A stretch of DNA of 64,000 bases. It comes from Sphingosinicella sp. YJ22 (GTDB lineage: Bacteria; Pseudomonadota; Alphaproteobacteria; Sphingomonadales; Sphingomonadaceae). The translations under genes and the position numbers were made by a program. The notes beneath the pieces were generated by a model. The model had not been told where the DNA came from. It worked only from the letters and a program-made list of their open reading frames with translations, and did no database searches. Shown here in pieces: positions 26,091 through 34,522 of this stretch; within the stretch, counting starts at the first letter, position 1; the number at the start of each line of letters is the position of its first letter. The DNA is taken from contig NZ_JAANPA010000002.1 of the NCBI RefSeq assembly GCF_011320075.1, positions 62,001 to 126,000 on the forward strand, in the 5' to 3' direction.

Positions 26091-26373
26091 CAGGCGCATC
26101 AGAGGCAGGGAACGTGCCCTCCGTATGACCGTCCATGGCGCTGTCCGAAGCAAACAGCGGGTCATTCCTCCCGCCGTTGTTGAAGCGCTGCTTGACTTCG
26201 GTGAGGATCAACGAGCGCCGGGGGGCGTCTTCTACTACCGCTTCGGAAAGCGGGGGTGGCGAGCGTTTCAGGCCTATCTTGGGCCCGCTGCTAAGCACCT
26301 CGATCGCTACCGCAGCGCCTACGCCGTCGTCGCGGACGATGGGTCTGTCATAACCGTCGGGTGGGAGCACTGA
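26083..26373 (+). CDS. Small basic protein, possible DUF4258-like toxin partner
   Basis: 96 residues from the ATG at 26083, with AGGAG 7 bases upstream, overlapping the regulator gene. The pattern TVHGAVRSKQRVIPPAVVEALLDFGEDQ ... YRSAYAVVADDGSVITVGW (read in pieces) resembles the DUF4258/RelE-like layout: a helix with H and R, then a strand VVADDGSVITV. That would make it an RNase-type toxin controlled by the regulator before it. The match is by eye and weak. Followed by 187 bp with nothing recognised. Confidence 0.6.
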   Translation: MHDRRIRGRERALRMTVHGAVRSKQRVIPPAVVEALLDFGEDQRAPGGVFYYRFGKRGWRAFQAYLGPAAKHLDRYRSAYAVVADDGSVITVGWEH

Positions 26374-26560
26374 TCGGCGCTGGTCACTCGTTTGAACGCG
26401 TGACTGTCACCGCAACTCTCGCGCTCGCCAACTCGCTTGTCGGCTTGCTGCTTCCGCTTCGAACATTCCGCTGGGCGAATCGCAAGCCTTTGCAGCAGGG
26501 TTTGTGCCTTGAGTGGGAATTGTTCTGCTTCGTACTGCCTAGAGATCGAGCCTGACTGAC

Positions 26561-27130
26561 CTAATCGGCGTATGGGGCTTGTGTATGAAGGAAGGAGCGG
26601 ACAGCCTGAAGTCCATCCAAGTCCCTCGTCATCAATTCCAGTGCTGACTTCCCCGCGAAGTGAGCCGAATGGTTGGGCTTTCGAATCCAAGCGTCTGCAG
26701 CGGCCGCCTTAGGAAAAAGTATGTTGATCGCCTTGAAGATATCCAGCAGCGTCGCAACGCGCCCGACTATTTCAGTAGGGAGCGATTGGAGCGGGAGCTC
26801 TTTCAGGTTCTGCAGCGTGTCCCCGGTCTGAAGCCCGAGCAGGTGGAGCTGCTCATCTTCTGTCAGCCGCCAAGCCTGAGACAGTCGGTCGTAAACCCGC
26901 CAGATTGCGGCTTTCGCTCGAGCCTCGTCACATCCAAAGGTGGCGTGCGATTCATACTCAATTCGCTCTAGAACTGCCTCCTTCGCCGCCTCCCGGAAGC
27001 GTTCGAGCACGAAAGCGGCCACCAGCTCGCCGTCGCCGGTACTGATCACATCGAAGAGGGTCGGTGGTGACTGCTGCCGTGCAGCCCAGGCGCGTAGCCT
27101 GCCCAGCAATTCTTCTTCTGTTTTCAGCAA
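26561..27130 (-). CDS. MbcA/ParS/Xre-type antitoxin-like protein
   Basis: 189 residues. The C-terminus (AWIRKPNHSAHFAGKSALELM, then LDGLQAVRSFLHTQ) matches the MbcA/ParS toxin-binding domain (formerly DUF2384): Trp-x-x-x-x-N, then G-(K/R)-S-A-L-E-L-M. The segment before it (LTEDEQLHLLGLQTG ... LLDIFKAINILFP) is the helical region that precedes this domain in antitoxins. The usual partner is a RES-domain NAD-consuming toxin, which is not present. The gene lies 26 bp downstream of an unknown gene on the same strand, so that gene may be the toxin. Confidence 0.75.
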   Translation of the reverse strand: MLKTEEELLGRLRAWAARQQSPPTLFDVISTGDGELVAAFVLERFREAAKEAVLERIEYESHATFGCDEARAKAAIWRVYDRLSQAWRLTEDEQLHLLGLQTGDTLQNLKELPLQSLPTEIVGRVATLLDIFKAINILFPKAAAADAWIRKPNHSAHFAGKSALELMTRDLDGLQAVRSFLHTQAPYAD

Positions 27131-27156
27131 CCGGAGATCCCTTCCAAAGCGTCGCC

Positions 27157-27846
27157 TCAGCAGGGTACCGCATCATACTCGCGCCAGCTCCCAGTTCTTA
27201 CCTCAGAAGGGAGATCGATCTCCGAAAGCGTCCTCAGCAGTATCCGCTGCACCCAACCGGCGGCGACGTACGAGCGCGCCCAGGAATCTGCGAGGCCTAC
27301 AATCCCGGTCTCCGCGAGACGCGGACGCAGGCCTCCATCCCGTGGCATGGAGCACAGGAAACGTACTCTTGAGTTTTCGGTGAGAGCAATTTGCAGGTCA
27401 TCTCCCAATCCCGCCCACGGCCCCCCGAGATTCCAAGTCGCCCCAATCCCAGCACCGAGCTCGAGGTTCGTCTGTGCCTTACCCGGCTGAGTAGGCCCCC
27501 ACGAGGTGACGGTCATGGTGCCGAGGATCTCATTGAGAGCCTGCATAGCTTGGCCGGGAGAAAGGCCCCTTTCTAGGACCAGGTCTGGCGAGGCACCCGA
27601 AACAAGCGTTTCACTCGGATTTTCGGCCCATCCCGCCGGAGGCCGAACCAGGAAATGGGCAGAGTGAATCATGGGGTGGCCGTCCACCGCAGCCAGTGCA
27701 AACTCGTAAGGCCAATCTGGCCACCTTCGCGACGTTTGGTAGGCAAGGACCGCTGCGTGCCAGCGCGTCCGATCGGGGTGGAGCATCATGTGCTCGAGGT
27801 CTGCCGGCATCGTCTGATTTGGACCCAGCGGATCGTATGTGGTCAC
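27157..27846 (-). CDS. Unknown protein paired with the MbcA/ParS-like gene
   Basis: 229 residues, aromatic-rich (AYQTSRRWPDWPYEFALAAV; GATWNLGGPWAGLGDDLQIAL). I recognise no family: the Arg/Glu/Ser pattern of RES toxins is missing and there is no nuclease or ATPase motif. Position upstream of an MbcA-type antitoxin, on the same strand and 26 bp away, suggests it is the cognate toxin or a third component. The start could be the ATG at 27846 or a second Met 12 codons on. Confidence 0.6.
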   Translation of the reverse strand: MTTYDPLGPNQTMPADLEHMMLHPDRTRWHAAVLAYQTSRRWPDWPYEFALAAVDGHPMIHSAHFLVRPPAGWAENPSETLVSGASPDLVLERGLSPGQAMQALNEILGTMTVTSWGPTQPGKAQTNLELGAGIGATWNLGGPWAGLGDDLQIALTENSRVRFLCSMPRDGGLRPRLAETGIVGLADSWARSYVAAGWVQRILLRTLSEIDLPSEVRTGSWREYDAVPC

Positions 27847-28084
27847 TGCTCTCTCACCTACAATATCTTCGTCGGAGGCCCGGGGCCATCACAGCGTGGA
27901 GTCGCGAGGTTGGCGCAGAAGCCCGAGTCGCGCGCTTGCAATGTCCGGCATCCACCCAGCCGCCGGGCCCGACGACGCCCACCCCGGAGGCTTCGGATCC
28001 AGGAAGTCTTTTACAACATCCCCATTAGCACACCGGAATGACGCGTAAAAGTGGTGCACCTCACCGGGTGTAGACGGTCGGGCG

Positions 28085-28381
28085 GTGACGGGTAACCGAG
28101 GGGCTGTGAAATCTGACCTGCGATCAATTTTGGGTGAGAATATTCGTCGGCGGCGAGAGCAGCTGGGGTACACCCAGGAAGGCTTTGCGCATTACGCGCA
28201 TATCGCCCGCACCTACTACGGCCGCATCGAGCGGGGTGAGACGAACATCACCATTGAGAGGCTCGGCTACGTCGCCGCGCATCTGCAGACCGGGGTGCAG
28301 GAGCTAACCCGTGGTCTGACCTTTGACGTCTGCTGCACCAACGCCAGGGAGGAGCGTGACCCGAAAAACTCCCGACCGTAG
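28085..28381 (+). CDS. Small XRE-family regulator beside the integrase
   Basis: Up to 98 residues; the GTG at 28106, preceded by GAGGGG, is an equally good start and gives 91. The core LGENIRRRREQLGYTQEGFAHYAHIARTYYGRIERGETN, in pieces, is a textbook XRE helix-turn-helix and fills most of the protein. It runs toward the integrase gene (14 bp apart, convergent). It may control island excision or nearby genes; that is inference from position. The 238-bp gap before it holds no other gene. Confidence 0.8.
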   Translation: MTGNRGAVKSDLRSILGENIRRRREQLGYTQEGFAHYAHIARTYYGRIERGETNITIERLGYVAAHLQTGVQELTRGLTFDVCCTNAREERDPKNSRP

Positions 28382-28394
28382 GGGCGTCGGATCC

Positions 28395-29681
28395 TTACGC
28401 TGTAAGGTCTCTTCCTCCGGGCCACGCATCGGGGCGTGCCAGAAGACGCTCAAGGTGAGCATGCCAGAGTGACAGAGCAGCCTTCTTCTCCGGTGCATAC
28501 CGGTAGAGTTGATAGACGCGTACAATCTCAGAATTTCCGGTGTGTGTGCCCGTCACGTGATTCAGCAATGCTTCGATGTGCTCGATGGGTGTGCCCAGAG
28601 CCTGCAGTCCAGTCGCGACTGATCGACGGATGTCGTGAAATACAAACGGCGCCAAGCCAGTCGTGTCGTCCTCGGTAGGGCCTGCAGCCGCCTTGACGCG
28701 TCGCGAGATCGCAGCATCCAAACGCTTCTTTTGACGTCCCGTGGACTTGATGATTTTGCCGGTGGATGCCGTGAACAGCAGACCTCGGCGCCGATCCTCC
28801 GGCCAATACTGGTTCAGGAACGAGACCATCGTGTCGGTAAGCGGCACGAGCTGAGGAAGGCCATTCTTGGTTCTGCTCCCGGGGATGATCCAGTTCCCGT
28901 CAGTGAGATTGAACTCGCCCCAGCAAGCCCCTCCCACTTCCATCGGCCTCTGAGCGGTCAACAAGAGCATCTGGGCATATGCACCATCAGGGTACCCCAG
29001 ATCACTCGCCGCCTCCCAAGTTCGTTGAAGCTCCCACTCCTGTAGAACGCGTTCCCGCCGTTTAGTTTTATGGGGGCGGCGAAGCCCGTCCAGTGGGCTG
29101 ATTTCGACATCTCCGCGTCGCCGCGCGAAATTGAACATCGTTCGAAGCCAATCGAACACCTTGTTGGCCGCTGATCCGCTATGTTTCGAAACCGCGTCCA
29201 GCAGGTCCACGACCTCCTTCTTGGTGATCGAGGTGATAACGTGCTTCCTGAAACGCGGAAGAATATAGTCCCTCATCACCTGAATGGCTTCATTGGCGGT
29301 TTTTAGCCTCTTGGCTTCAACGTGATGCGTCATGAACGTCTCTAGGTATGCGCTGAACCGCAGCTGCTCGTTCACGCGAGCAGTCTCGCGGGTAGCCTTC
29401 TTCTCCTCCATCGGGTCCACTCCTTGCGTAATCTTCCACAGCAAACCGATCGCGCGCTCTCGTGCTTGGGCGGGTGTCCACGGACTTCCGTGTCGTCCGA
29501 TTGTGAACCGTTTGGTGGGTGCCCGTCCGCTCATCCGATATTGGAGCACGTAGCTGCGATGCCCGCTGGGGGTGACGAACATGCCGAAGCCGCTTATCCT
29601 AGTGTCCCAGAGGAAGTTTCGGCCGGCTTCCGGCACGGGAAGCGAGGATACACTCCTCTTCGTCAGGCTGCCCTTCGCCAC
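28395..29681 (-). CDS. Tyrosine integrase of the island (P4-type)
   Basis: 428 residues from the GTG at 29681, picked because GAGAGGAG lies 8 bases upstream. The N-terminal arm-binding part (DTRISGFGMFVTPSGHRSYV, DPMEEKK) is the DUF4102-like fold of P4 integrases. The catalytic domain has Arg in TAQRPMEVGG, His-x-x-Arg in FHDIRRSVATG, His in LLNHVTG and the nucleophilic Tyr in VYQLYRY. It sits about 150 bp inside the right repeat, as expected for an enzyme that recombines the tRNA 3' end. It appears intact, so the island may still be mobile. Confidence 0.95.
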   Translation of the reverse strand: MAKGSLTKRSVSSLPVPEAGRNFLWDTRISGFGMFVTPSGHRSYVLQYRMSGRAPTKRFTIGRHGSPWTPAQARERAIGLLWKITQGVDPMEEKKATRETARVNEQLRFSAYLETFMTHHVEAKRLKTANEAIQVMRDYILPRFRKHVITSITKKEVVDLLDAVSKHSGSAANKVFDWLRTMFNFARRRGDVEISPLDGLRRPHKTKRRERVLQEWELQRTWEAASDLGYPDGAYAQMLLLTAQRPMEVGGACWGEFNLTDGNWIIPGSRTKNGLPQLVPLTDTMVSFLNQYWPEDRRRGLLFTASTGKIIKSTGRQKKRLDAAISRRVKAAAGPTEDDTTGLAPFVFHDIRRSVATGLQALGTPIEHIEALLNHVTGTHTGNSEIVRVYQLYRYAPEKKAALSLWHAHLERLLARPDAWPGGRDLTA

Positions 29682-29832
29682 TTTTGAGCTCCTCTCGAGC
29701 AAGCGTGCGGCAAGCAGAATGACGGAAGCTGGGGATGGCCTCACCCCACACCCGGCAACAACAGTGACGATTTTTTCACAGAGTTGCAGCCCGTTGCGGC
29801 GAACGGCAACTCCAGCCTAAAACGGGTGAAGA

Positions 29833-29856
29833 GTTCGAATCCCTTCGCCCGCTCCA
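29833..29856 (+). repeat. attR: right 24-bp direct repeat
   Basis: This is an exact second copy of the tRNA-Gly 3' end at 1086-1109, here without the rest of the tRNA. It marks the right island boundary; the chromosome resumes with the deacylase gene about 25 bp later. The gap 29682-29832 between integrase and attR shows no gene. Confidence 0.93.
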
Positions 29857-29880
29857 ATTCTTACATCGAGATGACAGGCG

Positions 29881-30348
29881 TCAGGCCGGTGGCTGGCAGA
29901 CGTCGACCCAGCTTGCGTTGGTGATCTGCGCGAGCCGGTCCGGCGTGATCTCGACCGACGCGGTACGCGACCCGGCGGCGGGGAAGACGGTGGCGAATGC
30001 CTTCAACGACACGTCGCAATGGATCGGCAGGTCGCTCCTGAGGCCGAACGGGCACACGCCGCCGACCTGGTGGCCGGTCAGCGCTTCGGTTTCCTCATGG
30101 CCCAGCATGCGCGGGCGAACGCCGAACTGGTCCTTGGTCTTACGGTTGTCGAGCCGGGCGTCGCCGCGGGTGACGATCAGCACCACCTCCTCGCCGAGCC
30201 GTACCGACAGGGTCTTGGCGATTCGGCCGGGCTCGACTCCCAGCGTCGCCGCCGCCTCGGCGACGGTCGCGGTGCTGGCGCCCTGATCGATGATCGCGAT
30301 GTCGGGGGCGTGAAGCGCGAGGAAGGCGCGGACGTCGTCAAGGGCCAT
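29881..30348 (-). CDS. YbaK/ProX-type aminoacyl-tRNA deacylase
   Basis: 155 residues, the normal length for a free-standing YbaK-domain enzyme. Seen: TLGVEPGRIAKTLSVRLGEE, VTRGDARLDNRKTKDQFG, and GVCPFGLR near the substrate pocket. The family hydrolyses mischarged tRNAs, for example Cys- or Ala-tRNA-Pro, in the cytoplasm. Which tRNA is served cannot be told from the sequence. It is the first chromosomal gene right of the island. Confidence 0.88.
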   Translation of the reverse strand: MALDDVRAFLALHAPDIAIIDQGASTATVAEAAATLGVEPGRIAKTLSVRLGEEVVLIVTRGDARLDNRKTKDQFGVRPRMLGHEETEALTGHQVGGVCPFGLRSDLPIHCDVSLKAFATVFPAAGSRTASVEITPDRLAQITNASWVDVCQPPA

Positions 30349-30431
30349 GGAATGGGGGCTAGCGGGGCGGAGTCGGGCCTGTCCAGTGCGGGTGCGGAAC
30401 GGTTGGCGCGGCGCGCCGTTCTGTGGTCTCC

Positions 30432-31220
30432 ATGTCGACCCAGCTCCCCACCCTCGACCCCTCGGTCTTCGACCCTCCCCCCGAGGCGGTGCAATTCTAC
30501 GTCGACAGCCTGAAGCTGCTGCAGGAGCACGGCTTCCCGTTCCTGCTGTCGGGCACCTATGCCCTGTCCTGCTACACCGGCATCGCGCGGCCGACCAAGG
30601 ATCTCGACATCTTCTGCAAGCCCTCGGACGCGCCGAAGATCCTGAGCTTCTTCAAGAACCAGGGCTACGAGATCACGATCGAGGACGAGCGCTGGATCGG
30701 CAAGGTGTGGAAGGGGGAGCATTTCTTCGACGTCATCTACAACATCTCGACCGCCTCGATCCCGATCACCGACGACTGGTTCAAGGAGGTCTATGAGGTC
30801 GAGGTCTACGGCACCCAGGTGCGGATCACGCCGCCGACCGAGTTCATCCTCTCCAAGCTCTTCCTCCAGGACCGCTACCGCTATGACGGTGCCGACGTCG
30901 CCCACGTCATCCTCAAGAAGCATGACGAGATCGACTGGAAGCGGCTGCTCGACCAGATGGAGCTCTATTGGGAGGTGCTTCTCATCCACGTCCTCAATTT
31001 CCGCTTCATCTACCCGACCGAGCGGGAGTGCATCCCGCGCTGGCTGTTCGACGAGATGATGGAGCGGATCCAGGCGCAGGCGGAGATGCCGGCGGCGGAG
31101 ATGCGGATCTGCCGCGGCCGCCTTTTCTCCCCGCGCGACTACATCACCGACATCGTCGAGTGGGGCTTCGCCGACGTCGTCGGCAAGGGCATCGAGGAGA
31201 AGCATGAGCGAAAGACCTGA
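30432..31220 (+). CDS. Nucleotidyltransferase-fold protein
   Basis: 262 residues from the ATG at 30432 (a GTG three codons upstream is less likely). The N-terminal part shows the fold's signature: FPFLLSGTYALSCYTGIARPTKDLDIFCKP, in pieces, with G-[ST] and the paired aspartates of D-L-D. After that come HFFDVIYNIS and a helical C-terminus. It fits the minimal nucleotidyltransferase group that includes AbiEii-like and uncharacterised enzymes; substrate unknown. It overlaps the metallophosphoesterase gene by 17 bp, so the two likely act together. Confidence 0.75.
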   Translation: MSTQLPTLDPSVFDPPPEAVQFYVDSLKLLQEHGFPFLLSGTYALSCYTGIARPTKDLDIFCKPSDAPKILSFFKNQGYEITIEDERWIGKVWKGEHFFDVIYNISTASIPITDDWFKEVYEVEVYGTQVRITPPTEFILSKLFLQDRYRYDGADVAHVILKKHDEIDWKRLLDQMELYWEVLLIHVLNFRFIYPTERECIPRWLFDEMMERIQAQAEMPAAEMRICRGRLFSPRDYITDIVEWGFADVVGKGIEEKHERKT

Positions 31221-31953
31221 GGACGCGGGCGCGCCGAACGGGACGACCACCGTCGCCGCGATCGGCGACCTCCACGTGGTCGAGACCGACGAGCACCGCT
31301 ACCGCGAGCTGTTCGCCGAAATGTCCGAAGTCGCCGACGTGGTCGCGTTATGCGGCGACCTCACCAATTTCGGCAAGACCAAGGAAGCGGAGAACCTCGC
31401 CGCCGATCTCCTCGGCTGCACCATTCCCGTGGTCGCGGTGCTTGGTAATCACGATTATGAGTGTGGCCAGCCCGAAGAGGTTGCGCGGATCCTGGCGGCC
31501 GCCGGAGCGACGATGCTCGACGAGCAGGCGACGATGGTGAACGGAGTCGGCTTCGCCGGCGTCAAAGGCTTCATCGGCGGATTCGACCGCGGCGAATTGG
31601 GCGCGTTCGGCGAGCCGGCGATCAAGACGTTCGTCGACGAATCGATCAACGAAGCGCGCAAGCTTGAGAACCAGCTGCGCTCGCTACGCACCGACCGCGT
31701 GGTTGCCGTGCTCCATTACTCCCCGATTGCCGAAACGGTGATGGGCGAGCCCGAGCCGATCTTCCCGTTCCTCGGCTCGTCGCGGCTCGCCAATGCCGTC
31801 GACCGCTTCGACAATGTTAAGGCGGTGGTTCACGGCCATGCCCATCGCGGCAGCTACCGGGGCACGACCCCGCGCGGCGTGCCGGTCTACAATTGCGCGC
31901 AGTTCGTGGTGCAGTCGCAGTTCAACCGCCCCTACGCCCTGTTCGAGGTCTAG
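31204..31953 (+). CDS. Calcineurin-like metallophosphoesterase
   Basis: 249 residues with the full dinuclear metal site: GDLHVVE, CGDLTNFG, LGNHDYE, LHYSP and GHAHRGSYRG. The family hydrolyses phosphomonoesters, phosphodiesters or nucleotides in the cytoplasm. Overlap with the nucleotidyltransferase gene suggests an adding and removing pair acting on one substrate, which is inference. Its 3' end overlaps the convergent hemD-type gene by 4 bp. Confidence 0.85.
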   Translation: MSERPEDAGAPNGTTTVAAIGDLHVVETDEHRYRELFAEMSEVADVVALCGDLTNFGKTKEAENLAADLLGCTIPVVAVLGNHDYECGQPEEVARILAAAGATMLDEQATMVNGVGFAGVKGFIGGFDRGELGAFGEPAIKTFVDESINEARKLENQLRSLRTDRVVAVLHYSPIAETVMGEPEPIFPFLGSSRLANAVDRFDNVKAVVHGHAHRGSYRGTTPRGVPVYNCAQFVVQSQFNRPYALFEV

Positions 31954-33560
31954 CGCGGAGTTGGCGCTGCCGGCGCCGGTGCCGCCGGCGTGGGCGGCGC
32001 AGGAGTCGGCATGCGCGGCTCGAGCAGGGAGGCGACCTCGATCGTGTCGAGGGCCTTCCGCGCGGCGACGTAACGCTGCGCCAGCTCGATCCAGCCGCGG
32101 CCATGCTCGACGCCGGGCATGCGCATCACCTCGGCGAGCGCGACGTCGACCTGCCCCGCCTGGAGGCGATCGGTCGCCCGCCGTAGCCGCTCGCCCGGAT
32201 CGGTCGATGGGGTGTCGGCGCGGCGGACGATTATGAGGTTGGCGAGCTCCTGGCGAAGTGCCGTCCATAGTCCGCGATTGGGGCCAGCGCCGGTGAGTTG
32301 CGGGCCGATCTCGGCAAGCTCCGCCTGAAGCTGCTGAAGGGTCACCGGCTGGCGGGAGGCGGCGATGATCGTGTTGACGGCCTGCGCCTGGCTCGCGCCG
32401 AAGCGCTGGCGCAGCAGGCCCTCGAGATAGCCGAGGCCAACTCCGCGATCGAGCGCGCGCCGGGCCGCGATGGCGACGAGCAGGCCTTCCGTCCGATCGG
32501 CGTTGCCGACCGCCGAGCGCGCGCTCGTGTCGATCTCGCCGATGCGCTGCTCGAGCTGGGCGACGCGACGCGCCACGTCGGGATCGATGAAAATGGTGCT
32601 GGAATCGCGGGTCGCCGCCCGTTGCGCGCCTTGCGGCTGGGGCTGCTGGGCAGGCGCCTGCGGCCGGGGCGCTGCAACCTGCTGCGGCTCCGGCACGATC
32701 CCGAGGAAGCGCGCTGCCGGCTCCCAGCGCGCGAGCAGCCAGGTCATCGCACCGAGGCCGAGGGCGAAGGCGACCACCGCCAGCACGAGCGGGCCGGCCC
32801 AGGATTTGCGCGGCTGGGTCCGCGGCAGAACCGGCGCCTGAGGCTCGTCCGCGGGAGCGGGCGGCGGCGGCGGAGCGGGACGTTGTTTCATGGCGATCGA
32901 GGCGGCGGCATCGACCAGCGCATGGTCGCGCGGCTCGGAAGCGACGGCGACGTCGGCCCAGCCGGTCCCGGCCGCGCTTGCTGCCGCGTCGCTGATCGCA
33001 GCGATTCGGGAGATGGCGCGGCGCTCGCCGATGAGGTCGCCGAACAGCTCGGCGGCGCGCGGCGAATGAAGCAGAACGACGGCGCCGGCGTTCACCGCGG
33101 CGATCGCTTCGTCGGGCAGGCGGTCGCCGGGCAGGGTGATGTAGACCGGCACCTGGGTGATGGCGATGTCGCTGCGCGGCAGCTCGGCCGGTTCCGGCGC
33201 GGTGAAATGGACGGCGCGGCGGATTCCGTCCGCTTCCATCAGGCGCACGGCGGCGGCGCCGCCTGACGGGCCGATGCGAACGGTGGCGAAGCCGGCCTCG
33301 CGCGCCGCCGCCGCCGAGGCGTCGCCGACGGCATAAGCCGGCAGGTGGGTGAAGGCCGCGAGGCCCTCTCCGGCGTGGCGCGGGGCGTTGGCGCTGGTCA
33401 CCAGCACCGCGTCGAAATCGTCCGGCGACGGCGCGTCCCAGTCAAGCGGGCGCACCGAGAACAGCGGGGCCACGACGGCCTCGAGCCCGCGCGCGCGGGC
33501 GCGGTCGGCGGTTTCGTCGGCGCCCGGCCGGGGGCGCAGGATCAGCACCGCCGGGGTCAT
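31950..33560 (-). CDS. hemD: Uroporphyrinogen-III synthase fused to a mitofilin/HemX-like membrane part
   Basis: 536 residues. Residues 1-225 are a HemD domain (VLILRPRPGADETADRARARG, VLVTSANAP, VVLLHSPRAAELFG in pieces), which closes hydroxymethylbilane to uroporphyrinogen III. Then follow a proline-rich linker (226-250), one membrane helix (about 254-278) and a periplasmic helical part like alphaproteobacterial mitofilin/COG4223 proteins. No ribosome site precedes the internal Met224, so this is one polypeptide. It overlaps hemC by ATGA. The fusion would tether a haem step to the membrane. Confidence 0.85.
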   Translation of the reverse strand: MTPAVLILRPRPGADETADRARARGLEAVVAPLFSVRPLDWDAPSPDDFDAVLVTSANAPRHAGEGLAAFTHLPAYAVGDASAAAAREAGFATVRIGPSGGAAAVRLMEADGIRRAVHFTAPEPAELPRSDIAITQVPVYITLPGDRLPDEAIAAVNAGAVVLLHSPRAAELFGDLIGERRAISRIAAISDAAASAAGTGWADVAVASEPRDHALVDAAASIAMKQRPAPPPPPAPADEPQAPVLPRTQPRKSWAGPLVLAVVAFALGLGAMTWLLARWEPAARFLGIVPEPQQVAAPRPQAPAQQPQPQGAQRAATRDSSTIFIDPDVARRVAQLEQRIGEIDTSARSAVGNADRTEGLLVAIAARRALDRGVGLGYLEGLLRQRFGASQAQAVNTIIAASRQPVTLQQLQAELAEIGPQLTGAGPNRGLWTALRQELANLIIVRRADTPSTDPGERLRRATDRLQAGQVDVALAEVMRMPGVEHGRGWIELAQRYVAARKALDTIEVASLLEPRMPTPAPPTPAAPAPAAPTPR

Positions 33561-34480
33561 GCCGCGAACCTCGCGCGCAGTGCCGGGCTCGCCTGCGCCA
33601 ACAGGTCATGCGCCAGCGCCGACGCGCGCGCGCGATCGCCCGCGGCGCAAAAAATCTCGCCCGCCACCACCTCGCGGCCGTCCGGGCTCAGTATCTCCGC
33701 CTTCAGCAGGACCGAATCTCCGTCCGGCGCGGCATGAGCGGCCAGCGCCGAATGGCAATCGCCGCCGGCGCCGAGCAGAAAAGCGCGCTCCAGGTCCACG
33801 CAATCATGCGTCGCACGATGATCGATCGGCGCAAGCAATGCCAGCATCGCGTCATTGTCGGCGAGGGTCTCGATGCCGACCGCGCCCTGCGACGGCGCCG
33901 GCAGCATGTCGTCGACCGGTGTCCCCACCGCCTGCATGCCGAGCCGGTCGAGCCCCGCGGCGGCGAGCAGAGTGGCGTCGACCTCGTTCCGCTCCAGCTT
34001 GGCGAGGCGGGTCTGCACGTTGCCGCGCAACAGCATGACCTGCAGGTCCGGCCGCCGCGCTCGGACCTGCGCCTCGCGCCGCGGCGACGAGGTGCCGAGC
34101 CGTGCGCCGTCCGCCAGGACGGCGAGACTGTCCGCGCCGATCAGCCGGTCGCGTGCGTCGGCGCGGGGAAGCATCGCGGCAATGACCAGGCTGTCTGGCC
34201 GGATCGTCTCGACGTCCTTCATCGAATGGACCGAAAGGTCGGTGCGGCCGTTGTGCAGCGCGCGGTCGAGCTCCTTGGTCCACAGCGCCTTGCCGCCCAC
34301 CTCCGCGAGGGGGCGGTCCTGGACGACGTCGCCGCTGGTGGTGATGGGGATGATCTCGATCGCCTCCTCGTCCCAGTCATGAGCGATCCGCAGCGCCGTC
34401 GCAACCAGCCGCGCCTGCGCGAGTGCGAGCGGTGACCCGCGGGTGCCGAGACGAAGGGGGCGGGAGAGTGGTCGGGTCAT
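33557..34480 (-). CDS. hemC: Porphobilinogen deaminase (hydroxymethylbilane synthase)
   Basis: 307 residues with family motifs [48 protein letters not shown], and [14 protein letters not shown], whose Cys binds the dipyrromethane cofactor. It joins four porphobilinogens into hydroxymethylbilane for haem synthesis. It overlaps hemD by 4 bp and diverges from tsaD with 42 bp between starts, so promoters for both lie there. Confidence 0.96.
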   Translation of the reverse strand: MTRPLSRPLRLGTRGSPLALAQARLVATALRIAHDWDEEAIEIIPITTSGDVVQDRPLAEVGGKALWTKELDRALHNGRTDLSVHSMKDVETIRPDSLVIAAMLPRADARDRLIGADSLAVLADGARLGTSSPRREAQVRARRPDLQVMLLRGNVQTRLAKLERNEVDATLLAAAGLDRLGMQAVGTPVDDMLPAPSQGAVGIETLADNDAMLALLAPIDHRATHDCVDLERAFLLGAGGDCHSALAAHAAPDGDSVLLKAEILSPDGREVVAGEIFCAAGDRARASALAHDLLAQASPALRARFAA

Positions 34481-34522
34481 GCGCGGCTTGTGCTAGCGGC
34501 TCGTCCGGTGGCAGGGAAGGGC

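Larger units (their letters stand above)
1086..29856. mobile_element. Integrative genomic island in tRNA-Gly carrying defence genes
   Basis: A perfect 24-bp direct repeat of the tRNA 3' end bounds the segment. A tyrosine integrase of the phage-P4 type lies just inside the right copy and points inward. The cargo is dominated by nucleases, helicases, a restriction-modification cassette, toxin-antitoxin-like pairs and proteins of unknown function, while both flanks are housekeeping genes. I see no conjugation, replication or phage structural genes, so it is probably mobilised by integrase alone or with a helper. The boundaries are seen directly; mobility is inference. Confidence 0.93.

Noticed and set aside
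27157-27846. RES-domain toxin
   Set aside because: Expected from the MbcA/ParS neighbour, but the conserved Arg, Glu and Ser pattern is not visible.
29833-29856. A second tRNA-Gly
   Set aside because: Only the last 24 bases are present, so it is the att repeat, not a gene.
30177-31250. A 357-residue open frame on the minus strand
   Set aside because: It is antisense to the nucleotidyltransferase gene, with low-complexity acidic composition typical of shadow frames in GC-rich DNA.
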